The notes under the pieces: generated by a model | Seen by the model: only the letters and a program-made list of their open reading frames with translations | Database searches by the model: none | What the model was told of the DNA's origin: nothing | Part shown: piece after piece, positions 33,901 through 42,998 of the stretch | How positions within the stretch are numbered: the stretch's first letter is position 1 | Layout: each line of letters begins with the position of its first letter | Translations under genes and position numbers: made by a program | From: Paenibacillus phyllosphaerae | GTDB lineage: Bacteria; Bacillota; Bacilli; Paenibacillales; Paenibacillaceae | Direction: 5' to 3' | DNA: 64,000 nucleotides | Assembly: GCF_014192105.1 (NCBI RefSeq) | Contig: NZ_JACHXK010000015.1 | Location: 1-64,000, forward strand

Positions 33901-35700
33901 TTATTTTTTGGGTATCCGAATGGACACGCGAGAGCCGACGCCCTCTGTGCTTTCCAGTTCAACGCCGTATGGGCTGCCAAAATAGAGCCGAAGCCGCTGA
34001 TGCACGTTCTGCAGGCCGAACCCGCCCTCGGAGCCGTCCTGCGATTCGTCTGCCGCGGCAATGGGCGAATCGAGTTTCTCTCTAAGGTAAGCGAGCCGCT
34101 CCGGCTTCATGCCGGCCCCGTTATCCTCGACGATCAGCACGATATTGCGGTCATTCTCGATATAACCGTCGATCGTGACTAATCCTTTACCTCGTTTATT
34201 CTTAATGCCGTGATAGATGGCGTTCTCGATCAGCGGCTGGAGCGTCATCTTCAAGATGGCGTAGGGCTTCAGCTCATCCGGCACGCGAATGTCGTAATCC
34301 AGAATATCGCGGTATCGCATCTGTTGAATGACCAGGTAACTTTGACCGTGCTCGAGCTCGGTCTTGATCGAGATCCAGTCGCGGCCTTTATTGAGGCTGA
34401 GCCGGAAAAATTGCGATAGCGCCTTTACGAGCTTGACAACGCTCTCATTCTTGCCGGCTTCGGCCATCCAGACGATCGAGTCGAGCGTGTTGTACAAGAA
34501 ATGCGGATGGATCTGCGCCTGCAGCGTCCGCAGCTCCGCCTTCTGCAGCTGCTCCTGCTCCTTGATGCTGTTCTCGAGCAGCACCTTGATCTTCTCGAGC
34601 ATGATGTTGAAGCTGTTGCCGAGGTCGCCGATCTCGTCCTTGCCCGTCGATTTGACTTTTGCCTCCAGATAGCCGCTCGCCGCTTGGCGCATCTTGCTCT
34701 GCAGCAGCCGAACGGGACGAACGAGCCGTTGGGTCAGGAAGAAGTACAGCGTGATGGCAAAGATCGCGGTCAGGATCACGGTGACGATAATGAGCTGCCG
34801 GATGCTCTGGGCTTCGGCCACGATTTCCTGGAGCGGGGCCAAGCCGACGATGTTCCAGCCGGTCGACTCGCTCGCCGTATGGACGACGAAGAACGGCTTG
34901 CCATCGGTAGGGAGGACGAAGCTGTCCCGGTCCGGATTGCCCCAGGTGGCCGGCGGCGTGGACGCAAGAATCTTGGCGGCGGCCTCATCGACAGGCGGCA
35001 CGTAGATCGGCTGCCCGTCCGGATCTTGAATGAAGAAGAAGCCGGTCTTGCCGATGATGGTGCTATTGCAGAATTGCTCAATGACGGAATCGTCCAGATC
35101 AATGACGATAAACCCGATCACTTCATGCGTAATCTGCTGCTTGATGGCAGCCATAATGGAGATGACGTTCTTATCCGGGTAGGTGAAGCCGTCGAGACGG
35201 TCATACTCCGAATGGGAGGAAGGCGGTATTTTCAAAATCGTATCCGGCGATTGCATGAGGGTCTGAAAGTGCGGGTTGCGCAGCGGATTGAGGTCGAATT
35301 GGAATACGCCCTTACGCTCGCTGATTCCTTTGCCATAGAGGTTGATCATCGAGATATTCAGGACATTCTCGTATTTGTACGTCTCCCGATAGAGCGCGAA
35401 AGTCTGGAGAATATCTTTCGCTTCATCATAGGTTTCCGACTGGGAGAATAGGAAGTGGAGCACCTGCGGGTTCTTCCCGAATTCGAGCAGCCGCTGCGTA
35501 TCTTCGAATAAGACGTCGATATTGCGGGCGAGCTGATCCGCGGCAAGGAGCGTGGACGCCTTGCTGTGCTCGGAGATCGATTGATAGGACTTCTGATAAG
35601 AGACGAGTCCGACGAACACGAGCGGAACGGCCGTTAGGATGACGAACATCGTCAGCAGTTTGGCGCGAAGACTGGAAGAGATCCATTGAAATACGGTCAT
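33901..35700 (-). CDS. YesM-type sensor histidine kinase
   Basis: 599 residues. ATG 35700 follows AAAGGAAC; 12 further in-frame codons are unsupported. Membrane segment about 11-33, extracytoplasmic dCache-like sensor about 40-285, second membrane segment about 288-310, HAMP about 310-365. Then comes a His_kinase domain with QAQIHPHFLYNTLD (phosphoacceptor His400) and an ATPase domain with IENAIYHG and DNGAGM and GFGLQNV. It pairs with the YesN-type regulator and lipoprotein downstream and likely senses an extracellular or lipoprotein-bound sugar. Confidence 0.92.
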   Translation of the reverse strand: MTVFQWISSSLRAKLLTMFVILTAVPLVFVGLVSYQKSYQSISEHSKASTLLAADQLARNIDVLFEDTQRLLEFGKNPQVLHFLFSQSETYDEAKDILQTFALYRETYKYENVLNISMINLYGKGISERKGVFQFDLNPLRNPHFQTLMQSPDTILKIPPSSHSEYDRLDGFTYPDKNVISIMAAIKQQITHEVIGFIVIDLDDSVIEQFCNSTIIGKTGFFFIQDPDGQPIYVPPVDEAAAKILASTPPATWGNPDRDSFVLPTDGKPFFVVHTASESTGWNIVGLAPLQEIVAEAQSIRQLIIVTVILTAIFAITLYFFLTQRLVRPVRLLQSKMRQAASGYLEAKVKSTGKDEIGDLGNSFNIMLEKIKVLLENSIKEQEQLQKAELRTLQAQIHPHFLYNTLDSIVWMAEAGKNESVVKLVKALSQFFRLSLNKGRDWISIKTELEHGQSYLVIQQMRYRDILDYDIRVPDELKPYAILKMTLQPLIENAIYHGIKNKRGKGLVTIDGYIENDRNIVLIVEDNGAGMKPERLAYLREKLDSPIAAADESQDGSEGGFGLQNVHQRLRLYFGSPYGVELESTEGVGSRVSIRIPKK

Positions 35701-35747
35701 GGACGTGACGGTTCCTTTCCGGCCGGATATAGGCATTGCTAGGCTTT

Positions 35748-35787
35748 ATTATAGCAGAGAAAGCCGCTTAGAATGAAAGCGCCAACA
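35748..35787 (-). promoter_or_regulatory. Promoter and candidate cre site of the sensor operon
   Basis: On the minus strand TATAAT lies at 35753-35748. Upstream of it, TGAAAGCGCCAACA (35774-35787, plus-strand reading) matches 13 of 14 positions of TGWAANCGNTNWCA and covers the expected -35 region. CcpA binding there would repress the sensor operon. Confidence 0.5.
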
Positions 35788-35891
35788 AAATTACAACTAT
35801 GAAATAAAAAATTACACCAAGCGATCGCATCCAGGCTATTCCGCACAAAAAATCGAAAAGAACGCATATGAGCATCCATATATCGGGCCAA

Positions 35892-35908
35892 TGTAAGCGA
35901 TTTATAAT
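35892..35908 (+). promoter_or_regulatory. Promoter -10 box overlapped by a candidate cre site, importer operon
   Basis: TGTAAGCGATTTAT (35892-35905) matches 12 of 14 cre positions and overlaps TATAAT (35903-35908), which is placed about 46 bases before the first importer gene. A clear -35 box is not visible, suggesting an activator (the YesN-type regulator) is needed. Confidence 0.5.
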
Positions 35909-35954
35909 GAGGGCACGCCAAACGAAATGGTGAACTAAGGGGAGGAAATAACAA

Positions 35955-37010
35955 ATGAACAAGTTCGGCAAATGGAGCGCGGCAATTGCATTCACGACAT
36001 TAATGGTAGTCACGACGGCTTGCGGCGGCGGCAGCAATACGAATAACAACGCGGAACCGGCTTCCACGAATACGACAACGAATACGGCGCAAACAACGAA
36101 CTCCGGCGGGAATTCCGGCGGCGGCGAATCCAAGACGATCTCGCTCGGTTTCTCCCAGGTCGGCGCGGAGAGCGGCTGGCGTACGGCGAACACCAAATCG
36201 ATCCAAGATACGGCGAAGGAAGTCGGCTTCGATCTGAAGTTCTCCGACGCGCAGCAGAAGCAAGAGAACCAGATCAAAGCGCTCCGTTCATTCATTCAGC
36301 AAAAGGTTGACGTTATCGCCTTCTCGCCGGTCGTCGAATCTGGTTGGGATACGGTATTGAAAGAAGCGAAGGATGCGGGCATCCCGGTCATTCTGACGGA
36401 CCGTGCCGTGGACTCCGCCGACAAATCGCTGTACGTGACGTTCATCGGTTCCGACTTCGTCGAAGAAGGACGCAAAGCCGGCCAATGGCTCGTCGACCAA
36501 TACAAGGACAGCGCGGAAGACATCAACATCGTCGAGCTGCAAGGCACGACGGGTTCCGCACCGGCGAACGACCGTAAAGCCGGCTTCGAAGAACTCATTA
36601 AATCCAATTCCAAGCTCAAAGTGATCGCTTCCCAGACGGGCGATTTCACGCGTGCCAAAGGCAAGGAAGTTATGCAGGCGTTCCTGAAAGCGCACAAAGA
36701 TATCGACGTGCTCTATGCGCATAACGACGATATGGCGCTTGGCGCGATCCAAGCGATCGAAGCAGCCGGCCTCAAGCCGGGCGTAGACATCAAGATCATC
36801 TCCGTCGATGCGGTCAAAGACGGCATGCAAGCGGCAAGCGAAGGCAAGATCAACTTCATCGTCGAGTGTAACCCGCTGCTCGGGCCTCAGCTGATGGAAG
36901 CGGTACAGAATGTCGTCGACGGCAAGCCGGTTGAACCGCGCATCGTGACGATCGAGTCGACTTTCACTTCCGAGCAGGCCAAAGAAGCGCTGCCTAGCCG
37001 CCAATACTAA
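35955..37010 (+). CDS. ytfQ: YtfQ-like furanose sugar-binding lipoprotein
   Basis: 351 residues. Lipoprotein signal with Cys23 (VVTTACGGG), then a Ser/Thr/Asn-rich linker to about residue 60. The binding-protein core closely follows E. coli YtfQ (galactofuranose binding protein): LGFSQVGAESGWRTAN, QQKQENQIKALRSFIQQ, PVILTDRAVD, ELQGTTGSAPANDRKAGF, GDFTRAKGKEVM, YAHNDDMALGAIQAI. AGGGGAGG precedes the ATG. First gene of the importer operon. The sugar may be galactofuranose or, given the arabinofuranosidases here, arabinofuranose. Confidence 0.92.
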   Translation: MNKFGKWSAAIAFTTLMVVTTACGGGSNTNNNAEPASTNTTTNTAQTTNSGGNSGGGESKTISLGFSQVGAESGWRTANTKSIQDTAKEVGFDLKFSDAQQKQENQIKALRSFIQQKVDVIAFSPVVESGWDTVLKEAKDAGIPVILTDRAVDSADKSLYVTFIGSDFVEEGRKAGQWLVDQYKDSAEDINIVELQGTTGSAPANDRKAGFEELIKSNSKLKVIASQTGDFTRAKGKEVMQAFLKAHKDIDVLYAHNDDMALGAIQAIEAAGLKPGVDIKIISVDAVKDGMQAASEGKINFIVECNPLLGPQLMEAVQNVVDGKPVEPRIVTIESTFTSEQAKEALPSRQY

Positions 37011-37044
37011 ACTTAAGCGATTGATAGAAGTAGAAGAGCAACGG

Positions 37045-37097
37045 GGAAGCCGCTTTCCGACACTTGAGCAGCTTATGTTCAAGGGGTGGCGGCTTCC
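37045..37097 (+). promoter_or_regulatory. Intergenic hairpin after the binding-protein gene
   Basis: GGAAGCCGC (37045-37053) pairs perfectly with GCGGCTTCC (37089-37097), with no T-run. Such stems between binding-protein and ATPase genes usually protect the upstream mRNA so the binding protein is made in excess. Confidence 0.55.
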
Positions 37098-37121
37098 ACC
37101 CGCTATAGAGGAGTGGAGACC

Positions 37122-38633
37122 ATGAGTGAGCCTCAGGCGCTGCTGCAGATGAGGGGGATTCATAAAGTTTTTCCCGGCGTAAAAGCGTTAACGAACGTAG
37201 ATTTCCGATTGTTCCCCGGCGAGGTGCATGCCTTAATGGGCGAGAATGGTGCCGGCAAATCGACCTTGATCAAGGTGATGACCGGCGTATATTCCATTGA
37301 TGAAGGGTCGGTTGCGATGGAAGGCCATCCGATCTCGATCCACAGTCCGCTAGAGTCGCAATCCGCGGGCATCAGCACGGTGTATCAGGAGGTTAACCTC
37401 TGCACGAATTTAACGGTGGCGGAAAATATATTCATCGGCCGCGAGCCTCGGAAGTTCGGCCGCATTCGTTGGAAGGAAATGAACCAAAGAGCGGAAGCGC
37501 TGCTAAAGGAGCGCCTCAATCTGCATATCGACGTGACGCAGCCGCTGCACTTCTATTCGGTAGCAATCCAGCAGCTTATCGCCATCGCGCGGGCACTCAA
37601 CATCTCGGCCAAAGTGCTCATACTCGATGAGCCTACGTCCAGCCTCGACCGCAATGAGGTCGGGCAGTTGTTCCGCATTATTCGCAAGCTGAAGAGCGAA
37701 GGGCTCGCGATCTTGTTCGTTACGCACTTCCTCGATCAGGTGTATGAAATTTCGGATCGAATAACCATTCTTCGCAATGGCGAGCTGATCGGCGAGTACA
37801 TGGCGAAGGATTTATCCCGCATAGATCTGGTATCGAAGATGATCGGCAAAGAGCTGAATCTGCTCGAAGAGCTGCCAAAGTCGGCGGAAAGCAAGAAGTT
37901 CGCGAACCAAGAAGTGATGGTGGAAGCATCCGGACTTGGCCGCAAAGGCTCAATCGAGCCGTTCAATCTGAAGATTCACAAAGGCGAGGTCGTCGGTCTT
38001 GCCGGGCTGCTCGGCTCGGGACGCACGGAGACGGCGCGCTTGTTCTTCGGCGCGGATAAGGCCGATCAAGGCGGACTGACCGTCCATGGCGCAGGCCAAG
38101 GCGTCCATTCCCCGCGCGAAGCGATCGACCGCGGCATCGCGTTCTGCTCGGAGAATCGCAAGACGGAGGGAATCATCGACGATCTGACGATTCGGGAGAA
38201 CATTATTCTCGCGCTGCAAGCGACGCGGGGCTGGTTCAACCGCATTCCGCGCAAGAAGCAGGATGAGATCGCGGACGAGTATATTAAGGCGTTAAATATT
38301 AACCCGAAGAATCCCGAGCATCTCATTAAGAACTTAAGCGGCGGCAATCAGCAGAAAGTGCTGCTGGCGCGCTGGCTGCTGACGAATCCGAAGCTGCTCA
38401 TTCTCGACGAGCCGACGCGGGGCATCGATGTCGGCGCGAAGGCCGAGATCCAGAAGCTGGTGCTTAACTTGTCGCAGCAGGGGATGTCATTCCTGTTCAT
38501 CTCCTCGGAACTCGAGGAAGTTGCGCGGGTGAGCGACCGGATCGCCGTGCTGCGCGACCGTCGCAAGGTGAAGGAGATTCAGGAAGAAGAGATCAGCCAG
38601 CAAGAAATTATGCAGGCCATCGCAGGAGGATAA
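37122..38633 (+). CDS. ytfR: YtfR-like sugar ABC transporter ATP-binding protein (two NBDs)
   Basis: 503 residues, two fused nucleotide-binding domains as in RbsA/YtfR. NBD1 has Walker A GENGAGKST (40-48) and Walker B VLILDEPTS with Asp169-Glu170. NBD2 has the degenerate Walker A GLLGSGRTE, signature LSGGNQQK and Walker B LLILDEPTRGIDVG. ATG 37122 follows GAGGAGTGGAG. It energises the importer formed with the two following permeases and ends four bases before the first of them. Confidence 0.93.
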   Translation: MSEPQALLQMRGIHKVFPGVKALTNVDFRLFPGEVHALMGENGAGKSTLIKVMTGVYSIDEGSVAMEGHPISIHSPLESQSAGISTVYQEVNLCTNLTVAENIFIGREPRKFGRIRWKEMNQRAEALLKERLNLHIDVTQPLHFYSVAIQQLIAIARALNISAKVLILDEPTSSLDRNEVGQLFRIIRKLKSEGLAILFVTHFLDQVYEISDRITILRNGELIGEYMAKDLSRIDLVSKMIGKELNLLEELPKSAESKKFANQEVMVEASGLGRKGSIEPFNLKIHKGEVVGLAGLLGSGRTETARLFFGADKADQGGLTVHGAGQGVHSPREAIDRGIAFCSENRKTEGIIDDLTIRENIILALQATRGWFNRIPRKKQDEIADEYIKALNINPKNPEHLIKNLSGGNQQKVLLARWLLTNPKLLILDEPTRGIDVGAKAEIQKLVLNLSQQGMSFLFISSELEEVARVSDRIAVLRDRRKVKEIQEEEISQQEIMQAIAGG

Positions 38634-38637
38634 CACG

Positions 38638-39681
38638 ATGAAGAATCAGCTGTTCAAACACCATTTGTTCTGGCCCGTCACGATGCTTGCGGCCTTGCTC
38701 TTGTTCAACTTAATCTATTCGCCGGACTTCTTCAAGATCGTGCTGAGGGAGGGGCATCTGTACGGCAGCCTTATCGACATTCTGAACTTCGGCGCGCCGC
38801 TCATTCTGGTCGCGATCGGCATGACGCTCGTAATCGCGACCAAAGGCATCGACCTGTCCGTCGGTTCGATCGTGGCGATCTCGGGCGCTGTCGCGTGCAT
38901 GATGATCAGCAAAGGCGCCGACCAAAGCTCGCTCAGCCTGGTGCTGACGGCCATTGCCGCTGCGCTCGGTCTGTCGCTCGTGCTTGGCCTGTGGAACGGC
39001 TTCCTCGTCACCGGGGCAGGCATTCAGCCGATTATCGCAACGCTCATCCTGATGGTTGCCGGACGGGGTATCGCGCAGCTGGTCACCAGCGGCCAGATCA
39101 TTACCGTATCCAGCGACACGTATGAATACATCGGCACGGGCTCGCTCGCCACGCTGCCTTTCTCCATCTTCGTCGTGGCCTTCATGCTCATTATTGCCTC
39201 GCTCTTAACCCGCCGGACGGCGCTTGGCCTGTTCATCGAGTCCGTCGGCAGCAATCCGAAGGCGAGCTTACTGTCAGGTGTCCGCTCCAGTGTCGTCATT
39301 CTGGCCGTCTACATCTTCTGCGGCTTGTGCGCAGGCATTGCCGGCCTCTTGCTGAGCTCGAACGTATCGAGCGCCGACGGCAATAATGCCGGACTGTGGT
39401 ATGAGCTCGATGCGATTCTGGCTGTCGTCATCGGCGGCACGTCGCTGAACGGCGGCCGATTCTACCTCATGGGCACCGTCATCGGCGCGCTCATCATCCA
39501 GACGCTTACAACGACGATCTACATGATCGGCGTACCGCCGGAAATTACGCTGGTGGTCAAGGCGTTCGTCGTGCTTGCCGTCTGCCTCGTGCAATCGGAG
39601 GCATTCCGCCAGTCGCTCGTCCGCAGATGGAAGACGCGGCATTATCCCGGAGAGAAGGAGGTCGTTCGCCGTGCTTCTTAA
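38638..39681 (+). CDS. ytfT: YtfT-like sugar ABC transporter permease
   Basis: 347 residues, about nine to ten membrane segments. BPD_transp_2 family signature is IGMTLVIATKGIDLSVGSIVAISG near residue 60-85 and LDAILAVVIGGTSLNGGR near 255-275. GCAGGAGGATAA precedes the ATG. Forms the channel with the YjfF-like partner, whose start overlaps its last 11 bases. Confidence 0.92.
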   Translation: MKNQLFKHHLFWPVTMLAALLLFNLIYSPDFFKIVLREGHLYGSLIDILNFGAPLILVAIGMTLVIATKGIDLSVGSIVAISGAVACMMISKGADQSSLSLVLTAIAAALGLSLVLGLWNGFLVTGAGIQPIIATLILMVAGRGIAQLVTSGQIITVSSDTYEYIGTGSLATLPFSIFVVAFMLIIASLLTRRTALGLFIESVGSNPKASLLSGVRSSVVILAVYIFCGLCAGIAGLLLSSNVSSADGNNAGLWYELDAILAVVIGGTSLNGGRFYLMGTVIGALIIQTLTTTIYMIGVPPEITLVVKAFVVLAVCLVQSEAFRQSLVRRWKTRHYPGEKEVVRRAS

Positions 39682-40642
39682 TCGCAAATACGTTCCCGTA
39701 CTCGTCACTTTCGCACTATTCGCACTCATGTTCATCGCCGGCTCCTTCCGTTATACCGGATTCTTCTCCCTACAGGTACTCATGAATCTGCTGGTCGACA
39801 ATTCGTTCCTGATAATTACGGCGGTCGGCATGACCTTCGTAATTCTGTCAGGAGGCATCGACTTATCCGTCGGGTCGGTCATCGCGCTGACCACGATGGT
39901 CTCGGCGAGCCTCGTGCAGAACCTGGGCTGGCCGCCGGTCGTCGTCATCCCGCTCGTACTCGTGATGGGTTCCGTGTTCGGTTACATCATGGGCGCGATT
40001 ATCCACTACTTCAAGATTCAGCCGTTCATCGTCACGCTTGCGGGGATGTTCCTGGCTAGAGGCTTGTGCTACGTCATCAGCATCAACACGATTACGATCG
40101 ACAATGCCTTCTACACGAAGGTCGCTCAGACTAAGATCCCGCTGCCGGGCAACAGCTTCATCTCGATCAGCGTCCTCATCGCCCTAATCGTCGTCGCAGC
40201 TGCGATCTATATCGCACACTACACCCGCTTCGGCCGTACGGTGTACGCGCTGGGCGGCAGCGAGCAATCCGCGCTCCTCATGGGGCTTCCGGTTGCGCAG
40301 ACGAAAATCATGGTCTACACGCTGAGCGGCTTCTGCTCCGCGCTCGCCGGCGTCGTGTTCACGTTCTATATGCTGTCTGGTTACGGCCTCCATGCGGTCG
40401 GGCTGGAGCTGGATACGATTGCGGCCGTCGTCATTGGCGGAACGCTGCTCACGGGCGGCGTCGGCTTCATCGCAGGAACGTTCTTCGGCGTCCTGATCCA
40501 AGGCGTCATCCAGACGATCATCAGCTTCGAAGGAACGTTAAGCTCGTGGTGGACGAAAATCGTCATTGGCCTGCTGCTGTTCGTCTTCATCCTACTGCAA
40601 CGCGTCCTCAGCGCAAGGAAGGCTACGACGATTAAGGCCTGA
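39671..40642 (+). CDS. yjfF: YjfF-like sugar ABC transporter permease
   Basis: 323 residues. I place the start at GTG 39671 (LLNRKYVPVLVTF), preceded by AAGGAGG. This length agrees with E. coli YjfF (331) and gives an 11-base overlap with the YtfT-like gene. An open frame from 39575 is read-through. Signature VGMTFVILSGGIDLSVGSVIAL and LDTIAAVVIGGTLLTGGVG. Second membrane subunit of the furanose importer. Confidence 0.92.
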   Translation: MLLNRKYVPVLVTFALFALMFIAGSFRYTGFFSLQVLMNLLVDNSFLIITAVGMTFVILSGGIDLSVGSVIALTTMVSASLVQNLGWPPVVVIPLVLVMGSVFGYIMGAIIHYFKIQPFIVTLAGMFLARGLCYVISINTITIDNAFYTKVAQTKIPLPGNSFISISVLIALIVVAAAIYIAHYTRFGRTVYALGGSEQSALLMGLPVAQTKIMVYTLSGFCSALAGVVFTFYMLSGYGLHAVGLELDTIAAVVIGGTLLTGGVGFIAGTFFGVLIQGVIQTIISFEGTLSSWWTKIVIGLLLFVFILLQRVLSARKATTIKA

Positions 40643-40699
40643 CGCGCCTGCTTGTGAGGAACCGTTCAGGAGTTCAAGCTGCAAATGAAACGTTATGCT

Positions 40700-40729
40700 G
40701 CGCCGTCATTGACGGCGCTAGCTGTTTCT
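40700..40729 (+). terminator. Possible terminator or partial attenuator after the importer genes
   Basis: GCGCCGTC (40700-40707) pairs perfectly with GACGGCGC (40711-40718) over a 3-base loop. It is followed by TAGCTGTTTCT, a weak T-run, so read-through into the next binding-protein genes is plausible. Confidence 0.5.
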
Positions 40730-40769
40730 ACAGTTGTTCCAATCTAGTCCTAATTCCATCGGAGGTCCA

Positions 40770-41813
40770 ATGTTGAAGCCGGTACACCTATTTCTGACGC
40801 TGCTGACTATGCTGCTGCTCCAGAGCTGCAGCTTCGGCGCAGGCGGGGAGCGATTGCCAGCCCCTCAAGCCGCCGATCCCATCCGCGGCATCACGAGCGA
40901 AATGTACAGGACGATCGGACCGCCGCCAACGCGGATTGTGCTGGGGTTCTCCCAGCTCGGCACAGAGAGCAGCTGGCGCATGGCGAATACCGCCTCCATC
41001 CAATCTGCCGCCGAGGAAGCGGGCATTACGCTCCTCATGGAGAACGCGGAACAGTCGCAGGAGAAACAGTTCGAGGCGATCCGTTCATTCATCCGCCAGA
41101 AAGTCGATATCATCGCCATCGCGCCTGTCGTACAATCCGGCTGGGAGCCGATCTTGCAAGAGGTGAAGCAAGCCGGCATTCCCGTCGTGATTATCGACCG
41201 CGCCGTCGATGTAAAGGATAATGCGCTGTATGTCACCTTCATCGGGTCGGACTTCTTCGAAGAGGGCGTTAAGGCAGGCAAGTATTTGCTCGATAAGCTG
41301 CGCAACCAGCCGGGACCGGTTCGCATTGCGGAGCTGCAAGGGACGAAGGGGTCCACCCCGTCCATCGATCGGGGAGAGGGTTTCCGATCCGTCATTAAGG
41401 AGCGGCCGGATCTGAAGATTACGCAGAGCGATCCGGCGGATTTCACCGAGCATCAGGGCTACGCGGTCATGAAGAAGCTGTTGGAAGTCCCGAAGCAAGA
41501 GCAGCCTTCCGTGCTGTTCGCGCACAATGACGATATGGCGATCGGAGCCGTACGCGCGATCGAGGAAGCCGGTCTGCAGCCTGGAGAGGATATGATCATC
41601 ATCTCCATCGACGGTACCCGCAAGGCGTTCGAGCAGATGGTCGAAGGCAAGATCAACGCGGTCGTGGAGTGCAATCCGCTGCTCGGGCCGCTCTTGATGC
41701 AGGCGGCGAAGGAAATTATGGCGGGGCGGACGCTGCCCAAGCGGATGGTGCCGCAGGAGGACATTTTCACGAAGGAGATGGCGGGGGACGAACTTGCGCG
41801 TCGAAAATTTTAA
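40770..41813 (+). CDS. Second YtfQ-like sugar-binding lipoprotein
   Basis: 347 residues. ATG 40770 follows CGGAGGT. Lipobox LLLQSC with Cys20. The core keeps the YtfQ pattern: LGFSQLGTESSWRMAN, AEQSQEKQFEAIRSF, FIGSDFFEEGVKAGKYL, DPADFTEHQGYAVM, FAHNDDMAIGAVRAIEEAGL. It differs from the first copy by lacking the long Ser/Thr linker, and it is closer to the third copy. It may widen the sugar range of the importer or act as a sensor for the kinase. Confidence 0.88.
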   Translation: MLKPVHLFLTLLTMLLLQSCSFGAGGERLPAPQAADPIRGITSEMYRTIGPPPTRIVLGFSQLGTESSWRMANTASIQSAAEEAGITLLMENAEQSQEKQFEAIRSFIRQKVDIIAIAPVVQSGWEPILQEVKQAGIPVVIIDRAVDVKDNALYVTFIGSDFFEEGVKAGKYLLDKLRNQPGPVRIAELQGTKGSTPSIDRGEGFRSVIKERPDLKITQSDPADFTEHQGYAVMKKLLEVPKQEQPSVLFAHNDDMAIGAVRAIEEAGLQPGEDMIIISIDGTRKAFEQMVEGKINAVVECNPLLGPLLMQAAKEIMAGRTLPKRMVPQEDIFTKEMAGDELARRKF

Positions 41814-41915
41814 GCCGTTTCTCCAAATTTCAACAAACGTAGACATGGGGAAGTGACGCGAAATGATCTATACTTAATTCACGCCAAAATGAAGTTTGTC
41901 AGGGGGCTGACATCT

Positions 41916-42962
41916 GTGGTTGTGAATATGAGATGGTATTGTTTCATGCTGTTGGTCGTGCTGCTGCAGGGCTGTACAGGCGGCGCTTCTCCTACAGCTC
42001 CGATTGTAAGCGATTCCACAAAAGCGCCGAGCGAGGTGCATCCGGTACCGCTGCAGTCGGTGGTGCCGGATGCGGGGGATCCGATTGTCGTCGGATTCTC
42101 GCAGCTTGGCTCCGAGAGCAAGTGGAGGGAGGCGAATACGGCGTCTATCGTCGAAGCGGCGAAGGAAGCGGGCATCCAATTGCATCTTCAGAATGCGGAG
42201 CAATCGCAGAAGCGGCAGTTCGCCGCCATCCGATCGTTCGTTGCCCAGCAGGTCGACGTAATCGTCATCGCGCCGGTCATTCAGACCGGCTGGGATGCCA
42301 TTCTGCAGGAGGTGAAACAAGCGGGCATACCCGTCATCATGCTTGACCGGGCGGTAGAAGTCACCGACAGCTCGCTGTACGTGACGCTGATCGGTCCGGA
42401 TTTCTACGAGGAAGGCGTCAAAGCGGCCAAATACGTCATCGACAAGATGCGGAATCACGAAGGGCCGGTCCGAATTGCCGAACTTGCGGGGACCGTCGGA
42501 TCGACGCCGTCGATTGACCGGGGAAGAGGATTCCGGGATACGATCGCCTCCCAGACCGATCTAGTCATCGCGCAAAGTATGCCGGCCGACTTCACCACGA
42601 CGCAAGGCGAGGTTGTCATGAGCCAATTCTTGAGCGGACCGAAGGAGCAATGGCCTGATGTGCTCTTCGCGCACAACGACGACATGGCGATCGGTGCGCT
42701 CAAGGCGATCGAGCAGGCCGGACTGAAGCCGGGCGAAGATATCATTATCGTCTCGGTCGACGGCACGCGAAAAGCGTTCGAGCAGATGGTCGCAGGCAAG
42801 ATCAACGCGGTCGTGGAATGCAATCCGCTGCTCGGACCGCAGCTGGTGCAGGCGGTCAGCGAGATTATGGCAGGCCGCATGCTGCCTAAGCGAATGGTGC
42901 CGCCTGAGGATATTTTTACCCAGGAGATGGCGGCCAGCGAATTGGAATCGCGCAAATACTAA
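41916..42962 (+). CDS. Third YtfQ-like sugar-binding lipoprotein
   Basis: 348 residues from GTG 41916 (start MVVNMRWYC), nine bases after AGGGGG; ATG 41928 is the alternative and the open frame extends to 41853. Lipobox LLQGC with Cys20. Core motifs: VGFSQLGSESKWREAN, AEQSQKRQFAAIRSF, LIGPDFYEEGVKAAKYV, PADFTTTQGEVVM, FAHNDDMAIGALKAIEQAGL. Shares with the second copy the ending SIDGTRKAFEQM/AVVECNPLLGP, so the two arose by a recent tandem duplication. Confidence 0.88.
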   Translation: MVVNMRWYCFMLLVVLLQGCTGGASPTAPIVSDSTKAPSEVHPVPLQSVVPDAGDPIVVGFSQLGSESKWREANTASIVEAAKEAGIQLHLQNAEQSQKRQFAAIRSFVAQQVDVIVIAPVIQTGWDAILQEVKQAGIPVIMLDRAVEVTDSSLYVTLIGPDFYEEGVKAAKYVIDKMRNHEGPVRIAELAGTVGSTPSIDRGRGFRDTIASQTDLVIAQSMPADFTTTQGEVVMSQFLSGPKEQWPDVLFAHNDDMAIGALKAIEQAGLKPGEDIIIVSVDGTRKAFEQMVAGKINAVVECNPLLGPQLVQAVSEIMAGRMLPKRMVPPEDIFTQEMAASELESRKY

Positions 42963-42998
42963 ATGAAGCGGGAAGGAAGATGTGGAGTGGAGCGGATT

